Shown here piece after piece: positions 1-8,369 of a stretch of DNA of 64,000 bases (positions are counted from its first letter, which is position 1; each line of letters starts with the position of its first letter). This DNA comes from Mucilaginibacter pineti. Lineage in GTDB: Bacteria > Bacteroidota > Bacteroidia > Sphingobacteriales > Sphingobacteriaceae. Below the pieces are notes generated by a model that worked only from the letters and a program-made list of their open reading frames with translations, was not told the DNA's origin and made no database searches. The position numbers were made by a program, and so were the translations under genes. The stretch lies in NCBI RefSeq assembly GCF_900101875.1, contig NZ_FNAI01000006.1, forward strand, positions 124,001 through 188,000, written 5' to 3'.

Positions 1-634
1 TATAGCTAAGTTACGGGTTGACGAAGCCGTAAAAAAGCATCCAAAAAAGCCATGGGCAATAGTGACAGATATTGACGAAACCCTGCTGGATAATAGTCCG
101 TACGATGCCAAACGCGCCATGCAGAACCTTGATTACACAGATGAAACGTGGAAAGAATGGACCGACAAGGCCATAGCCGATACCGTACCCGGCGCACCTG
201 CTTTTTTCAAATACGCGGCGTCAAAAGGGGTAACCATTTTTTACATTACCAACCGTAATGAAAACGAGCGGGCCTCGACGATTAAAAACCTGCAGCTGTA
301 TGGTTTACCCAATGCAGATAATGCGCATCTGCAGTTAAAAACTACCGCATCAAGTAAGGAAACCCGCCGCCTGGAAGTGCTTAAAACGCACCAGATACTG
401 CTGCTTTGCGGCGATAACCTGCCCGATTTTGATCTGCTGTATGATAACCATCCATCCGAAGAAAATCGCGCTGCAGTTACACAACGACTTAAAAATGAGT
501 TTGGAAACAGATTTATCGTACTCCCAAACCCTTCATATGGCGATTTTGAAGGTGCCTTATTTGAATTTAATTATAAGCTCACCAACGCCCAAAAAGATTC
601 GGTTATCCGTGCCAAAATAAAAACGGATAAGTAA
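1..634 (+). CDS. Acid phosphatase / 5'-nucleotidase, lipoprotein e(P4) family, 5' end cut by window
   Basis: This is a HAD-superfamily class C acid phosphatase of the e(P4) type, which removes phosphate from nucleotides at the cell surface. The frame is already open at base 2, so the signal peptide and lipobox lie outside the window. Visible motifs are WAIVTDIDETLLDN (the DxDxT nucleophile loop), FYITNRNENER (motif 2 region) and LLCGDNLPDFD (acidic metal-binding motif near the C-terminus). About 210 residues are present and end at TAA 632-634. A methionine-like GTG at 62 lies inside the DIDET motif and is not a start. Family assignment is firm; the exact substrate is not known. Confidence 0.88.
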   Translation, partial: IAKLRVDEAVKKHPKKPWAIVTDIDETLLDNSPYDAKRAMQNLDYTDETWKEWTDKAIADTVPGAPAFFKYAASKGVTIFYITNRNENERASTIKNLQLYGLPNADNAHLQLKTTASSKETRRLEVLKTHQILLLCGDNLPDFDLLYDNHPSEENRAAVTQRLKNEFGNRFIVLPNPSYGDFEGALFEFNYKLTNAQKDSVIRAKIKTDK

Positions 635-710
635 ATTTCCACTCAGTTTATTTGGCATTTTACGATGACGGTATTTGGTTTTTAATACGGATAGCCTATA
701 TTTAGCATTT

Positions 711-839
711 ATGCCTGCAAAAAATTTGCCCCATAAAATTTGTCCGGTTTGCCAAAAGCCATTTAGTTGGCGTAAAAAATGGGAAAAATGTTGGGTCGAT
801 GTCAAATATTGCAGCGAAAGGTGCAGGAGAAGTAAATAA
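711..839 (+). CDS. DUF2256 small Cys-rich protein (42 aa)
   Basis: A 42-codon gene, ATG 711 to TAA 837-839. The protein begins MPAKNLPHKICPVCQKPFSW and continues with a Trp/Lys/Arg-rich stretch and a Cys-Ser-Glu-Arg-Cys ending. It carries a CPVC pair and a later CSERC pair, which could form a zinc ribbon. This matches the DUF2256 family, whose members are of this length and often sit next to cryptochrome/photolyase genes; here the DASH cryptochrome starts 48 bases downstream on the same strand. The function is unknown. Co-transcription with the cryptochrome is inferred from spacing. Confidence 0.85.
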   Translation: MPAKNLPHKICPVCQKPFSWRKKWEKCWVDVKYCSERCRRSK

Positions 840-887
840 ATTGCAAATTTGCATTCTGCATAAATACAGTTAACTCCCTGTTTAACT

Positions 888-2204
888 ATGAGCGATAGAA
901 CGATACTGGTTTGGTTTAGGAATGACTTGCGTATACATGATAACGAAATTTTGTTAGAAGCCGTTCGCAAGGCTGATAAAGTACTGCCGGTATATTGTTT
1001 TGATCCTTATTATTTTCAGCATAACGTATCGGGCAATCCAAAAACGGGCAGTTTCAGGGCGAGATTTTTATTAGAGGCGGTTGCCGATTTGCGTAAAAAC
1101 CTGCAAACCTACGGTGCCGATCTGATCATCAGGGTAGGCGATCCGGCCGAAGTATTGCCTCAGCTTGCCGAACAATACCAGGTTAACGAGGTATATCATC
1201 ACCGCGAAGTAGCCTATGAAGAAACGGAAATTTCTGAAAAGGTAGAAACCGCCCTCTGGAAAATGAGGCTCAACCTTAAGCATTTTATTGGGCACACCAT
1301 GTACCACAAGGAGGATCTTCCGTTCCCGATAAAGGATATTCCGGATAGCTTTGCCGTATTTAAGAAAAAGGTTGATAGGGATAGCAACGTACGCCCCTGC
1401 GTACCCACTCCCGAACATATTTATACACCCGAAATTACCGTTGCCGGCGAATTGCCAACGCTTCAGCAACTCGGTTTAAACGAACCGGTTGATGATCCCC
1501 GGGCTACAAATTATTTCCAGGGCGGCGAAACCGCTGCTTTGGTACAGCTGCATAACTATTTTTCAAAAGCCGATCAGCTGGTGAAAGGAAAAGGACGAAA
1601 CGGCAGCATTAATACCTCATCCAAATTATCTGCCTGGTTATCGGTAGGCTGTATTTCGCCGCGTCAGGTTTATTGGGAAATATTTAAGCAAAACCAGGAT
1701 GGAAGCGTACCCGCCGGGATGCTTAAACTGGAGTTGCTATGGCGAGATTATTTCAGGTTCATGTTTAAAAAGCATGGTCAAAAATTTATTAAGGCAACAA
1801 AAGCAGATACCGAAGCGCCTGCTTCAGCCGCCGACGATGCCGGGTTTGAGAAGTGGAAAGCCGGTAAAACGGGCGTTCCGTTTATTGATGCCTGTATGCA
1901 TGAGCTTAATGCCACCGGATACATTTGCAGTCAGTGCCGCCAAATAGTAGCGAGCTACCTGGTAAACGATATTAAAGCCGACTGGACAAAGGGTGCCACC
2001 TATTTTGAAGAAAAACTGATAGACTATTCGCCGGCCAGCAACTGGGGCAACTGGGCTTTTATAGCCGGGGTAAACGATGCCAAAGAAAGCAAATACACCA
2101 TAGCCGCCATGCAGCAAAAAGAGCTGGAAACCAAAACAGATTTTGTTAACACCTGGCAATCATCACCCAAAGATGAGGCCGGTGATCTGGTTGTGGTGAG
2201 GTAA
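888..2204 (+). CDS. Cryptochrome, DASH family
   Basis: A 438-residue flavoprotein of the cryptochrome/photolyase family, DASH clade. In this clade FAD and usually an antenna folate support blue-light sensing or repair of pyrimidine dimers in single-stranded DNA. The N-terminal photolyase alpha/beta domain starts ILVWFRNDLRIHDNE. The C-terminal FAD-binding domain shows LLWRDYFRFMFKKHG, GVPFIDACMHELNATGY and SNWGNWAFIAGV, the last being the DASH-like version of the FAD-site motif. Length is normal for the clade. It lies 48 bases downstream of the DUF2256 gene. A signalling role versus a repair role cannot be separated from sequence. Confidence 0.93.
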   Translation: MSDRTILVWFRNDLRIHDNEILLEAVRKADKVLPVYCFDPYYFQHNVSGNPKTGSFRARFLLEAVADLRKNLQTYGADLIIRVGDPAEVLPQLAEQYQVNEVYHHREVAYEETEISEKVETALWKMRLNLKHFIGHTMYHKEDLPFPIKDIPDSFAVFKKKVDRDSNVRPCVPTPEHIYTPEITVAGELPTLQQLGLNEPVDDPRATNYFQGGETAALVQLHNYFSKADQLVKGKGRNGSINTSSKLSAWLSVGCISPRQVYWEIFKQNQDGSVPAGMLKLELLWRDYFRFMFKKHGQKFIKATKADTEAPASAADDAGFEKWKAGKTGVPFIDACMHELNATGYICSQCRQIVASYLVNDIKADWTKGATYFEEKLIDYSPASNWGNWAFIAGVNDAKESKYTIAAMQQKELETKTDFVNTWQSSPKDEAGDLVVVR

Positions 2205-2230
2205 AATATCCGATAGATAAACAAGCAAAC

Positions 2231-2327
2231 CTTGTCATTGCGAGCGATAGCGTGGCAATCCCATCATACAAATCGCCGGTACTGTTATTATGGGATTGCT
2301 TCGTCGCCCCTCCTCGCAATTGACAAT
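2231..2327. repeat. Palindromic intergenic repeat, family A copy 1
   Basis: The left arm reads TTGTCATTGCGAGCGATAGC followed by GGCAATCCCAT, and the right arm reads ATGGGATTGCTTCG then CTCGCAATTGACAA, so the unit can fold into a long imperfect hairpin. A second copy with the same arms but a different loop is at 24354-24458, and a fragment starts at 7231. It occupies much of the 366-base gap between the cryptochrome and sucA. The rest of the gap is AT-rich leader sequence. Confidence 0.8.
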
Positions 2328-2538
2328 ACTTCTGATTTTTAATTTTTCATCCCAAATCACCCATTTAATACCAATCGGTATTTTACATTTTATACCGTCC
2401 AGTTTTTCAAGAGGAAATTACACAGTCAATACAGCATAATTACCCCTTTTTAAAGATTTTCATCCCGAAATAAACCAAATCTCAAAAATCAAGTCAATTT
2501 CTTTACAATTAATTATGAAGTATATAAGGCTATATGCT

Positions 2539-2546
2539 TACTTTTG
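2539..2546 (+). promoter_or_regulatory. Putative Bacteroidota -7 promoter element for sucA
   Basis: TACTTTTG fits the Bacteroidota TAnnTTTG -7 consensus and lies 24 bases before the chosen sucA ATG. I see no convincing TTTG -33 box at the usual spacing, so confidence is moderate. Confidence 0.4.
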
Positions 2547-2570
2547 TACCGTTTTAAAGATCAGTTTCAC

Positions 2571-5396
2571 ATGGATCGTCTCAATTATATAAACAGCGGC
2601 AACGCAGACTACATTAATTCCTTATACGAAGCTTATAAACAAGACCCCGAATCGGTTGATTACGGCTGGCAAAAGTTTTTCGAAGGCTTTGAATTTAACA
2701 TCAACACAAACGCATCTGCACAAGCATCAACCGGTTCGCCCGCTGTTGACGATAAAACGCAGGATCACTTTTTAAAGGAGATCAAGGTGCTTAATATGAT
2801 AGATGGGTACCGCTCACGCGGGCACCTGTTTGCCAAAACCAATCCGGTGCGCGAGCGCCGTCACTACTATCCGGGTAAAGATCTGGATACGTTTGGTTTA
2901 AGCGATGCCGATCTGGATACTGTATTTAGTTCGGGTGTTGAGGTAGGTTTAGGTTCGGCCACGCTGCGCGATATTCGCCAGTTGCTGGAAGATACCTACT
3001 GCCAGGCTATTGGTGCCGAGTACCGTTACATCCGCAATCCTATCAAAATTAAATGGTTTGAAGATAGGATGGAGAAGCACCGCAACACGCCTTCGTTCAC
3101 TATTGACGAAAAGAAGCTGATGCTGAACAAGCTTAATGAAGCGGTTACTTTCGAAAACTTTTTGGGTACCAAATTCCTGGGCCAGAAACGCTTTTCGCTT
3201 GAAGGTGCCGAGGCATTGATCCCATCGCTTGATTCGGTTATTAAAAAAGGTGCCGACCTGGGTATCGAAGAGTTTATTATAGGTATGGCCCACCGCGGCA
3301 GGCTTAATGTGCTTACCAACATTATGGAGAAAACCTATAAAGAGGTATTCTCTGAATTTGAAGGTAAAAACTTCGATTCCGAATCACCCTTTGGCGGCGA
3401 CGTTAAATACCACCTTGGTTTTTCTACCGACGTTATCACATCAAACGGAAAAAAAGTACACCTTAGTCTTTGCCCTAACCCATCACACTTAGAGGCTGTT
3501 GACCCCGTTGTTGAAGGTATCACTCGTTCAAAAATCGACTTTAAATATGGCGGCGATCATTCAAAAATTGCCCCTATATTAATTCACGGCGATGCATCAG
3601 TTGCAGGCCAGGGAATTGTTTACGAAGTTTTACAAATGGAAAAACTGGATGGCTACCGCACAGGGGGCACCATTCACCTGGTTATCAACAACCAGATAGG
3701 TTTTACCACCAACTATAAAGACGCCCGTTCAAGTACCTATTGTACTGATGTGGCTAAAACAGTGCTTTCGCCGGTATTTCACGTAAATGGCGATGATGTT
3801 GAGGCATTGGTTTATGTGGTTAACCTGGCTATGGAATACAGGCAGGTATTTAATGAGGATGTGTTTATTGATATCCTTTGTTACCGCCGCTATGGCCATA
3901 ACGAGGCCGATGAGCCTAAATTTACCCAGCCTTTATTATATAAGGCTATCGAGGCGCATCCAAATCCGCTGAAAATTTATAGTCAGAAGCTGGTTGCCGA
4001 AGGCAGCATTGATGATAAATTCCTGAAAGGCATCGAAAAAACCTTTAAAGATGAGTTACAGCAAAAGCTGGATGAATCAAAAGCTGAAGACAGGTTTACC
4101 GATACCATTGCCATGTTTGAAGGTGCCTGGAGCGGTTTACATTTGGCCAGCCATAAGGAATTTGTTGGCGCGGTTGATACATCAGTACCGCAAGACGAGT
4201 TATTGGCCATCGGCAATACAATAACCACCTTACCTACCGATAAGGTTTTCTTCAAAAAAATTGAGAAACTATTTGAAGATCGTAAAGCAATGGTTAACCA
4301 AACCCAGGTATATGACTGGGCTATGGGCGAACTGCTGGCTTACGGTACCCTGTTAAAAGACGGTTACCCTATCAGGCTAAGCGGCGAGGACGTAAAACGC
4401 GGAACTTTCTCACATCGCCATGCGGTATTAACGCTGGCCGATTCTGAAGACGAATACACCCCGCTTGCTACTATCGAAACAGAAGCCAAGCTAAGTATAT
4501 ATAACTCCCTGCTATCAGAATATGGTGTGCTGGGTTTTGAATATGGTTATGCCCTGGCTAACCCCAATGCCTTAACTATTTGGGAAGCCCAGTTTGGCGA
4601 TTTCTTTAACGGTGCCCAAATTATTGTTGACCAGTATATTGCCAGTGCCGAAACTAAATGGCAGCGTGGTAATGGTCTGGTTATGTTATTGCCGCATGGT
4701 TACGAAGGTCAGGGTCCGGAGCATTCATCTGCACGTGTGGAGCGCTTTATGGAGCTTTGTGCCGATGATAATATCCAGGTGGCAAATTGTACTACGCCTG
4801 CAAACTTCTTCCATATATTAAGGAGGCAAATGCACCGCGATTTCCGCAAGCCGCTTATTATATTTACACCTAAGAGCCTGCTGCGCAGTCCTAAATGCGT
4901 ATCGCCGATTGAAGATTTTACCAATGGTAAATTCCACGAACTAATTGATGATACTTATGCCGATCCTAAAAAGGTAAAACGCGTGTTACTATGTACCGGT
5001 AAGGTTTATTATGATCTGTTGGATAAACAACAGGTTGATAAACGCAAGGATGTGGCTATTGTTCGTATTGAACAATTGTACCCAACCCCGGTTACCCAGA
5101 TCCTGAAAGTTAAGGCTAAATACGATAAGGCTACCGAATTTGTATGGGTACAGGAAGAGCCGGAGAACATGGGTGCATGGCCATACATCTGCCGTAAATT
5201 CCATAACGATAAATTGATTAACCTTAACGTGATATCACGTAATGAAGGCAGCAGTACAGCTACAGGCTTTGCCAAACAACATGCCGCACAGCAGGCATAC
5301 ATTGTGTCAAAAGCGTTTGAAGCACCTGCAGGTAAAGTGGTTAAGGAAGCTATAAAAAAGACAACAAAGAAAATGGCTGATGCCGGAGCGGATTGA
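2571..5396 (+). CDS. sucA: 2-oxoglutarate dehydrogenase E1 component
   Basis: A 941-residue thiamine-diphosphate enzyme that decarboxylates 2-oxoglutarate and passes the succinyl group to E2 lipoate in the TCA cycle. The ATG at 2571 (MDRLNYINSGNADYINSLYE) is chosen because it gives the standard E1o N-terminus with DPESVDYGWQKFFEGF close behind. An upstream TTG at 2544 overlaps the promoter-like box. Signature stretches are GMAHRGRLNVL, GDASVAGQGIVYE, RRYGHNEADEPKFTQP (thiamine diphosphate/Mg region), EAQFGDFFNGAQIIVDQY and HGYEGQGPEHSSARVERF. Length is normal. sucB follows after a 165-base repeat-filled gap, so the pair probably forms one operon. Confidence 0.97.
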   Translation: MDRLNYINSGNADYINSLYEAYKQDPESVDYGWQKFFEGFEFNINTNASAQASTGSPAVDDKTQDHFLKEIKVLNMIDGYRSRGHLFAKTNPVRERRHYYPGKDLDTFGLSDADLDTVFSSGVEVGLGSATLRDIRQLLEDTYCQAIGAEYRYIRNPIKIKWFEDRMEKHRNTPSFTIDEKKLMLNKLNEAVTFENFLGTKFLGQKRFSLEGAEALIPSLDSVIKKGADLGIEEFIIGMAHRGRLNVLTNIMEKTYKEVFSEFEGKNFDSESPFGGDVKYHLGFSTDVITSNGKKVHLSLCPNPSHLEAVDPVVEGITRSKIDFKYGGDHSKIAPILIHGDASVAGQGIVYEVLQMEKLDGYRTGGTIHLVINNQIGFTTNYKDARSSTYCTDVAKTVLSPVFHVNGDDVEALVYVVNLAMEYRQVFNEDVFIDILCYRRYGHNEADEPKFTQPLLYKAIEAHPNPLKIYSQKLVAEGSIDDKFLKGIEKTFKDELQQKLDESKAEDRFTDTIAMFEGAWSGLHLASHKEFVGAVDTSVPQDELLAIGNTITTLPTDKVFFKKIEKLFEDRKAMVNQTQVYDWAMGELLAYGTLLKDGYPIRLSGEDVKRGTFSHRHAVLTLADSEDEYTPLATIETEAKLSIYNSLLSEYGVLGFEYGYALANPNALTIWEAQFGDFFNGAQIIVDQYIASAETKWQRGNGLVMLLPHGYEGQGPEHSSARVERFMELCADDNIQVANCTTPANFFHILRRQMHRDFRKPLIIFTPKSLLRSPKCVSPIEDFTNGKFHELIDDTYADPKKVKRVLLCTGKVYYDLLDKQQVDKRKDVAIVRIEQLYPTPVTQILKVKAKYDKATEFVWVQEEPENMGAWPYICRKFHNDKLINLNVISRNEGSSTATGFAKQHAAQQAYIVSKAFEAPAGKVVKEAIKKTTKKMADAGAD

Positions 5397-5401
5397 TTTC
5401 T

Positions 5402-5531
5402 GAGGCCTGTGGCCTGAGAACTGTGGTGTGTGGTCTGTGTCATTTTAAATAATGATTATTCAGACCCCAGTAACCAGATCTCAGACCACACACTTCACAC
5501 CAGAGAAATCAGACCACAGACCTCAGGAACC
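5402..5531. repeat. Degenerate CAGACCnCA repeat cluster with hairpin potential
   Basis: The gap between sucA and sucB is packed with variants of CAGACCACA and CTCAGACC. The left half carries them inverted (CTGTGGTGTGTGGTCTG) and the right half direct (CAGACCACACACTTCACACC), so the transcript could form a long imperfect hairpin inside the operon. Short pieces of the same motif recur inside the sucB coding region at 6433-6463. Confidence 0.7.
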
Positions 5532-5561
5532 AGACAACAGAATAATAATAAATACTAAAAT

Positions 5562-7166
5562 ATGAGTTTAGCGATCAAAGTTCCGCCTGTAGGCGAATCG
5601 ATAACAGAAGTAACCCTGGCAAGCTGGAAGAAAAAGGATGGCGATCACGTGGAAATGGATGAGGTTATTGCCGAATTAGAATCGGACAAAGCCACATTTG
5701 AGCTTACTGCCGAAAAAGCAGGTACTTTACAATTAGTTGCCAAAGAAGGTGATACCCTTGCTATTGGCGCCGTTGTTGCCAATATTGAAGATGGTGGCAC
5801 TGCTGCACCGGCACCTGCCGCCCAGCCTCAGCCCGAAGTTGTTGCCAACGCGCCTGCTCCTGCTCCCGTAGCAGCGGCGGCACCTGTTGCAACTCCTGCT
5901 GCCCAGGCAACCGGAGGTTCATTAGAAATTAAGGTACCTACCGTTGGCGAATCTATTACCGAAGTTACTTTATCGCGCTGGATCAAAAAAGATGGCGATG
6001 CCGTTGAAATGGATGAAGCCATTGCCGAACTGGAATCCGACAAAGCAACATTTGAACTTACTGCCGAAAAAGCGGGAACGCTTAAAACCATAGCCAAAGA
6101 AGGCGATGTATTGCCAATTGGCGCCGTTGTTTGCACTATTGAAGGTGCAGGCGCTGCTGCTGTCCCGGCACCTGTTACACCTGCTGTTGTTAGCGCTGCA
6201 GATGAATCACCGCGAGGTGGTGCTCCTGTATCAAACAGCGGCGGCGTTACTTATGCATCTGGTACGCCATCACCTGCTGCTGCAAAAATATTGGCCGAAA
6301 AAGGTGTTGACCCCAAAGGTGTTAATGGAACCGGCGTTGATGGTCGCATTACCAAAGGCGATGCATTAGGAGCGCAGGTAGAAAGTCAAAAGTCAAAAGT
6401 AGAAAGTCAAAAGCCTGCTGCTCCTGCCCAGGCTCAGACCTCACAAACCACACCTCAGACCTTAGAAAGAGGCGAGCGTCGTGAAAAAATGACCTCATTG
6501 CGTAAAACTGTTGCTAAGCGTTTGGTGGCCGTTAAAAATGAAACAGCCATGCTAACCACCTTTAACGAGGTAGATATGCAGCCTATCATGGAATTGCGCG
6601 GTAAATACAAAGATAAATTTAAAGAGAAACATGGCGTTGGCTTAGGCTTTATGTCGTTCTTTACCAAGGCGGTTACCGAAGCCCTTAAAGACTGGCCAGC
6701 TGTTGGCGCCCGTATTGAAGGCGAAGAAGTGGTATACAGCGATTTTGCTGATATCTCCATAGCTGTATCGGCACCAAAAGGTTTAGTTGTTCCGGTTATT
6801 CGCAATGCCGATGGCATGAGCCTTGCCGAAATAGAGAAAGCCATTGTGGTATTGGCCGGTAAAGCCCGCGAAAACAAATTAACCATTCCTGAAATGACCG
6901 GCGGTACATTCACCATCACCAATGGTGGCGTGTTCGGGTCGATGCTTTCTACGCCGATATTAAATTCGCCGCAGTCGGCTATATTAGGTATGCATAATAT
7001 TATTGAGCGCCCGGTTGCCGTAAACGGACAAGTGGTTATCCGCCCAATGATGTACCTGGCCCTGTCATACGATCACCGTATTGTTGACGGTCGCGAGTCT
7101 GTTAGCTTCCTGGTACGTGTTAAACAACTGCTGGAAGATCCCGCAAGATTATTATTAGGGGTTTAA
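5562..7166 (+). CDS. sucB: 2-oxoglutarate dehydrogenase E2, dihydrolipoamide succinyltransferase with two lipoyl domains
   Basis: A 534-residue E2 core enzyme that moves the succinyl group from lipoate to CoA. It has two near-identical lipoyl domains (about residues 1-77 and 122-200), each with ESDKATFE and lipoylated Lys43 and Lys161, joined by Ala/Pro linkers. A peripheral subunit-binding domain follows (residues about 226-270, SPAAAKILAEKGVDPKGVNG). The catalytic domain ends with SYDHRIVDGRES (His505, Asp509). Most bacterial SucB proteins have one lipoyl domain, so this is a duplicated form. The linker at residues about 273-301 is encoded by sequence resembling intergenic repeats and reads VESQKSKVESQK. 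A strong terminator follows the stop codon. Confidence 0.95.
   Translation: MSLAIKVPPVGESITEVTLASWKKKDGDHVEMDEVIAELESDKATFELTAEKAGTLQLVAKEGDTLAIGAVVANIEDGGTAAPAPAAQPQPEVVANAPAPAPVAAAAPVATPAAQATGGSLEIKVPTVGESITEVTLSRWIKKDGDAVEMDEAIAELESDKATFELTAEKAGTLKTIAKEGDVLPIGAVVCTIEGAGAAAVPAPVTPAVVSAADESPRGGAPVSNSGGVTYASGTPSPAAAKILAEKGVDPKGVNGTGVDGRITKGDALGAQVESQKSKVESQKPAAPAQAQTSQTTPQTLERGERREKMTSLRKTVAKRLVAVKNETAMLTTFNEVDMQPIMELRGKYKDKFKEKHGVGLGFMSFFTKAVTEALKDWPAVGARIEGEEVVYSDFADISIAVSAPKGLVVPVIRNADGMSLAEIEKAIVVLAGKARENKLTIPEMTGGTFTITNGGVFGSMLSTPILNSPQSAILGMHNIIERPVAVNGQVVIRPMMYLALSYDHRIVDGRESVSFLVRVKQLLEDPARLLLGV
6378..6463 (+). repeat. Repeat-like insert within the sucB linker
   Basis: GTAGAAAGTCAAAAGTC is repeated nearly exactly within 36 bases, then CTCAGACCTCACAAACC and CACCTCAGACC follow. 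The second part resembles the CAGACC-type repeats of the sucA-sucB gap, and the first resembles the AAAAGTCAAAA stem seen downstream of gldN. The block is in frame and encodes a polar, probably unstructured linker. Confidence 0.6.
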
Positions 7167-7183
7167 TAAAACCCGAAATCATA

Positions 7184-7219
7184 AACAAAAAAGCCCGATT
7201 TGCATCGGGCTTTTTTGTT
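7184..7219 (+). terminator. Intrinsic terminator after sucB, probably bidirectional
   Basis: A 16-bp stem (AACAAAAAAGCCCGAT with its complement) around a TTGC loop, with A and T tracts on both sides. It lies 18 bases after the sucB stop and downstream of the convergent minus-strand gene, so it can serve both. Confidence 0.9.
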
Positions 7220-7230
7220 TTATTATCCTC

Positions 7231-7323
7231 CCTGTCATTGTGAGGAACGAAGCAATCTCACGAGCTAAGTGACGAGTTTGATGATTTCCCATCTGCACAT
7301 CTGAAATTTGCACATCTGAAATC
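7231..7323. repeat. Family A fragment plus short direct repeats
   Basis: CTGTCATTGTGAGGAACGAA, followed by GCAATCTCACGAG, is a shortened family A repeat. It is followed by two direct copies of GCACATCTGAAAT (7295-7307 and 7310-7322). No gene is present in the gap between the terminator and the stop at 7331. Confidence 0.55.
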
Positions 7324-7330
7324 TAAGCCA

Positions 7331-8359
7331 TTAATCCTTAAACCTTAACAACGTTTGCCTGCCCAGGTCTACAGTCACGCGGAAAGCTTCCTGATTGCTG
7401 CCCGCGAAGCCGGGGGTTTGGTGCAAACTCAGGATAAATTGTCCTTTTACGCGTTTGTACAGGAAGGGGGTATAAATGATATCCAGGCGGTTATAGGTTT
7501 TCTTTTCGTAAAACGAATCGCCATAAAGTATGTGGTGGCCCTGACCTTTGTAAAACTCATCAAACAAAGCAAAACGTTTCCAGCTCAGGTAAGCGCTGGC
7601 AACAAAGCCCGTAGGTTTCTGGAAACCATCAACGCCACGTGTACGCTCTAAAGAAAGCATTCCCCCTGCTTCAATGCTTAAGGAATCGAGGATGGTTTTG
7701 TGGCTAAAATCTAATCCAAGCCTTACCTGCGCGGCACCATTGTCCTGAATATGATCATTAGGGATAGCTATTCCCGGACCTGCGTCATGCTCCAGGAAAA
7801 AGTAATGCGACACATAAAAAGGGCCGTTTAACGACGGACGATACTTACCCGCGAAGCCGAATAAAAACTGCTCGCGTTCTACATCTGTCTGGCGGCTTAC
7901 CCAGTCAATCCAGCCAGTTTCGGTAAAGTGCTCGTTGGTATATCGCGCCAGCAAACCCTGTACATTGGGACGGTAATAACGCAAGGTATCATTAAGTAAG
8001 GCGCGCGGATAATTGTCCAGTAAACCTTCGCGGGGGAAAGCACCGGCATTAAACAACCAGTTTTTACCGGTATAACTGTAGTAAGCAACAGGATCTACCT
8101 TTAAAAAATAGGGTTGCGCCCCAAACTCATGGATGCCGTTAGCTCCTACAATAAAATGGTTCAGACTATCGATATTCAAACCCAGATCAAGCTGGGTACG
8201 TACGCCCGAATATGTACGCGACCGCAGCACATAGGGTTTGTATTCGCGGTTATCCATAAAGCCCATGCCGTTGAAATGAATATCAATGCTGGCCTGCGCC
8301 ATGGCAGCACCGCTGCTGATTATACTGAGGATTACAAATAGGTATAGTTTTTTAAACAT
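7331..8359 (-). CDS. Predicted secreted outer-membrane beta-barrel protein
   Basis: A 342-residue protein with a clear signal peptide (MFKKLYLFVILSIISSGAAMAQ). The mature part is made of short alternating polar/aromatic segments such as QPYFLKVDPVAYYSY, GPFYVSHYFFLEHD and KGQFILSLHQTPGFAGS, typical of an outer-membrane beta-barrel. The last residues (TVDLGRQTLLRFKD) are less typical because they do not end in an aromatic. No family is recognised. It starts 10 bases after the stop of the GT39-like gene upstream, so the two probably share a transcript, which suggests a role in cell-surface glycan or lipid handling (inference only). Confidence 0.6.
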   Translation of the reverse strand: MFKKLYLFVILSIISSGAAMAQASIDIHFNGMGFMDNREYKPYVLRSRTYSGVRTQLDLGLNIDSLNHFIVGANGIHEFGAQPYFLKVDPVAYYSYTGKNWLFNAGAFPREGLLDNYPRALLNDTLRYYRPNVQGLLARYTNEHFTETGWIDWVSRQTDVEREQFLFGFAGKYRPSLNGPFYVSHYFFLEHDAGPGIAIPNDHIQDNGAAQVRLGLDFSHKTILDSLSIEAGGMLSLERTRGVDGFQKPTGFVASAYLSWKRFALFDEFYKGQGHHILYGDSFYEKKTYNRLDIIYTPFLYKRVKGQFILSLHQTPGFAGSNQEAFRVTVDLGRQTLLRFKD

Positions 8360-8369
8360 GATTGTTGTA

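Noticed and set aside
557..970. 137-codon minus-strand frame over the DUF2256 gene
   Set aside because: Antisense shadow; the 42-codon plus-strand DUF2256 gene explains the conserved sequence.
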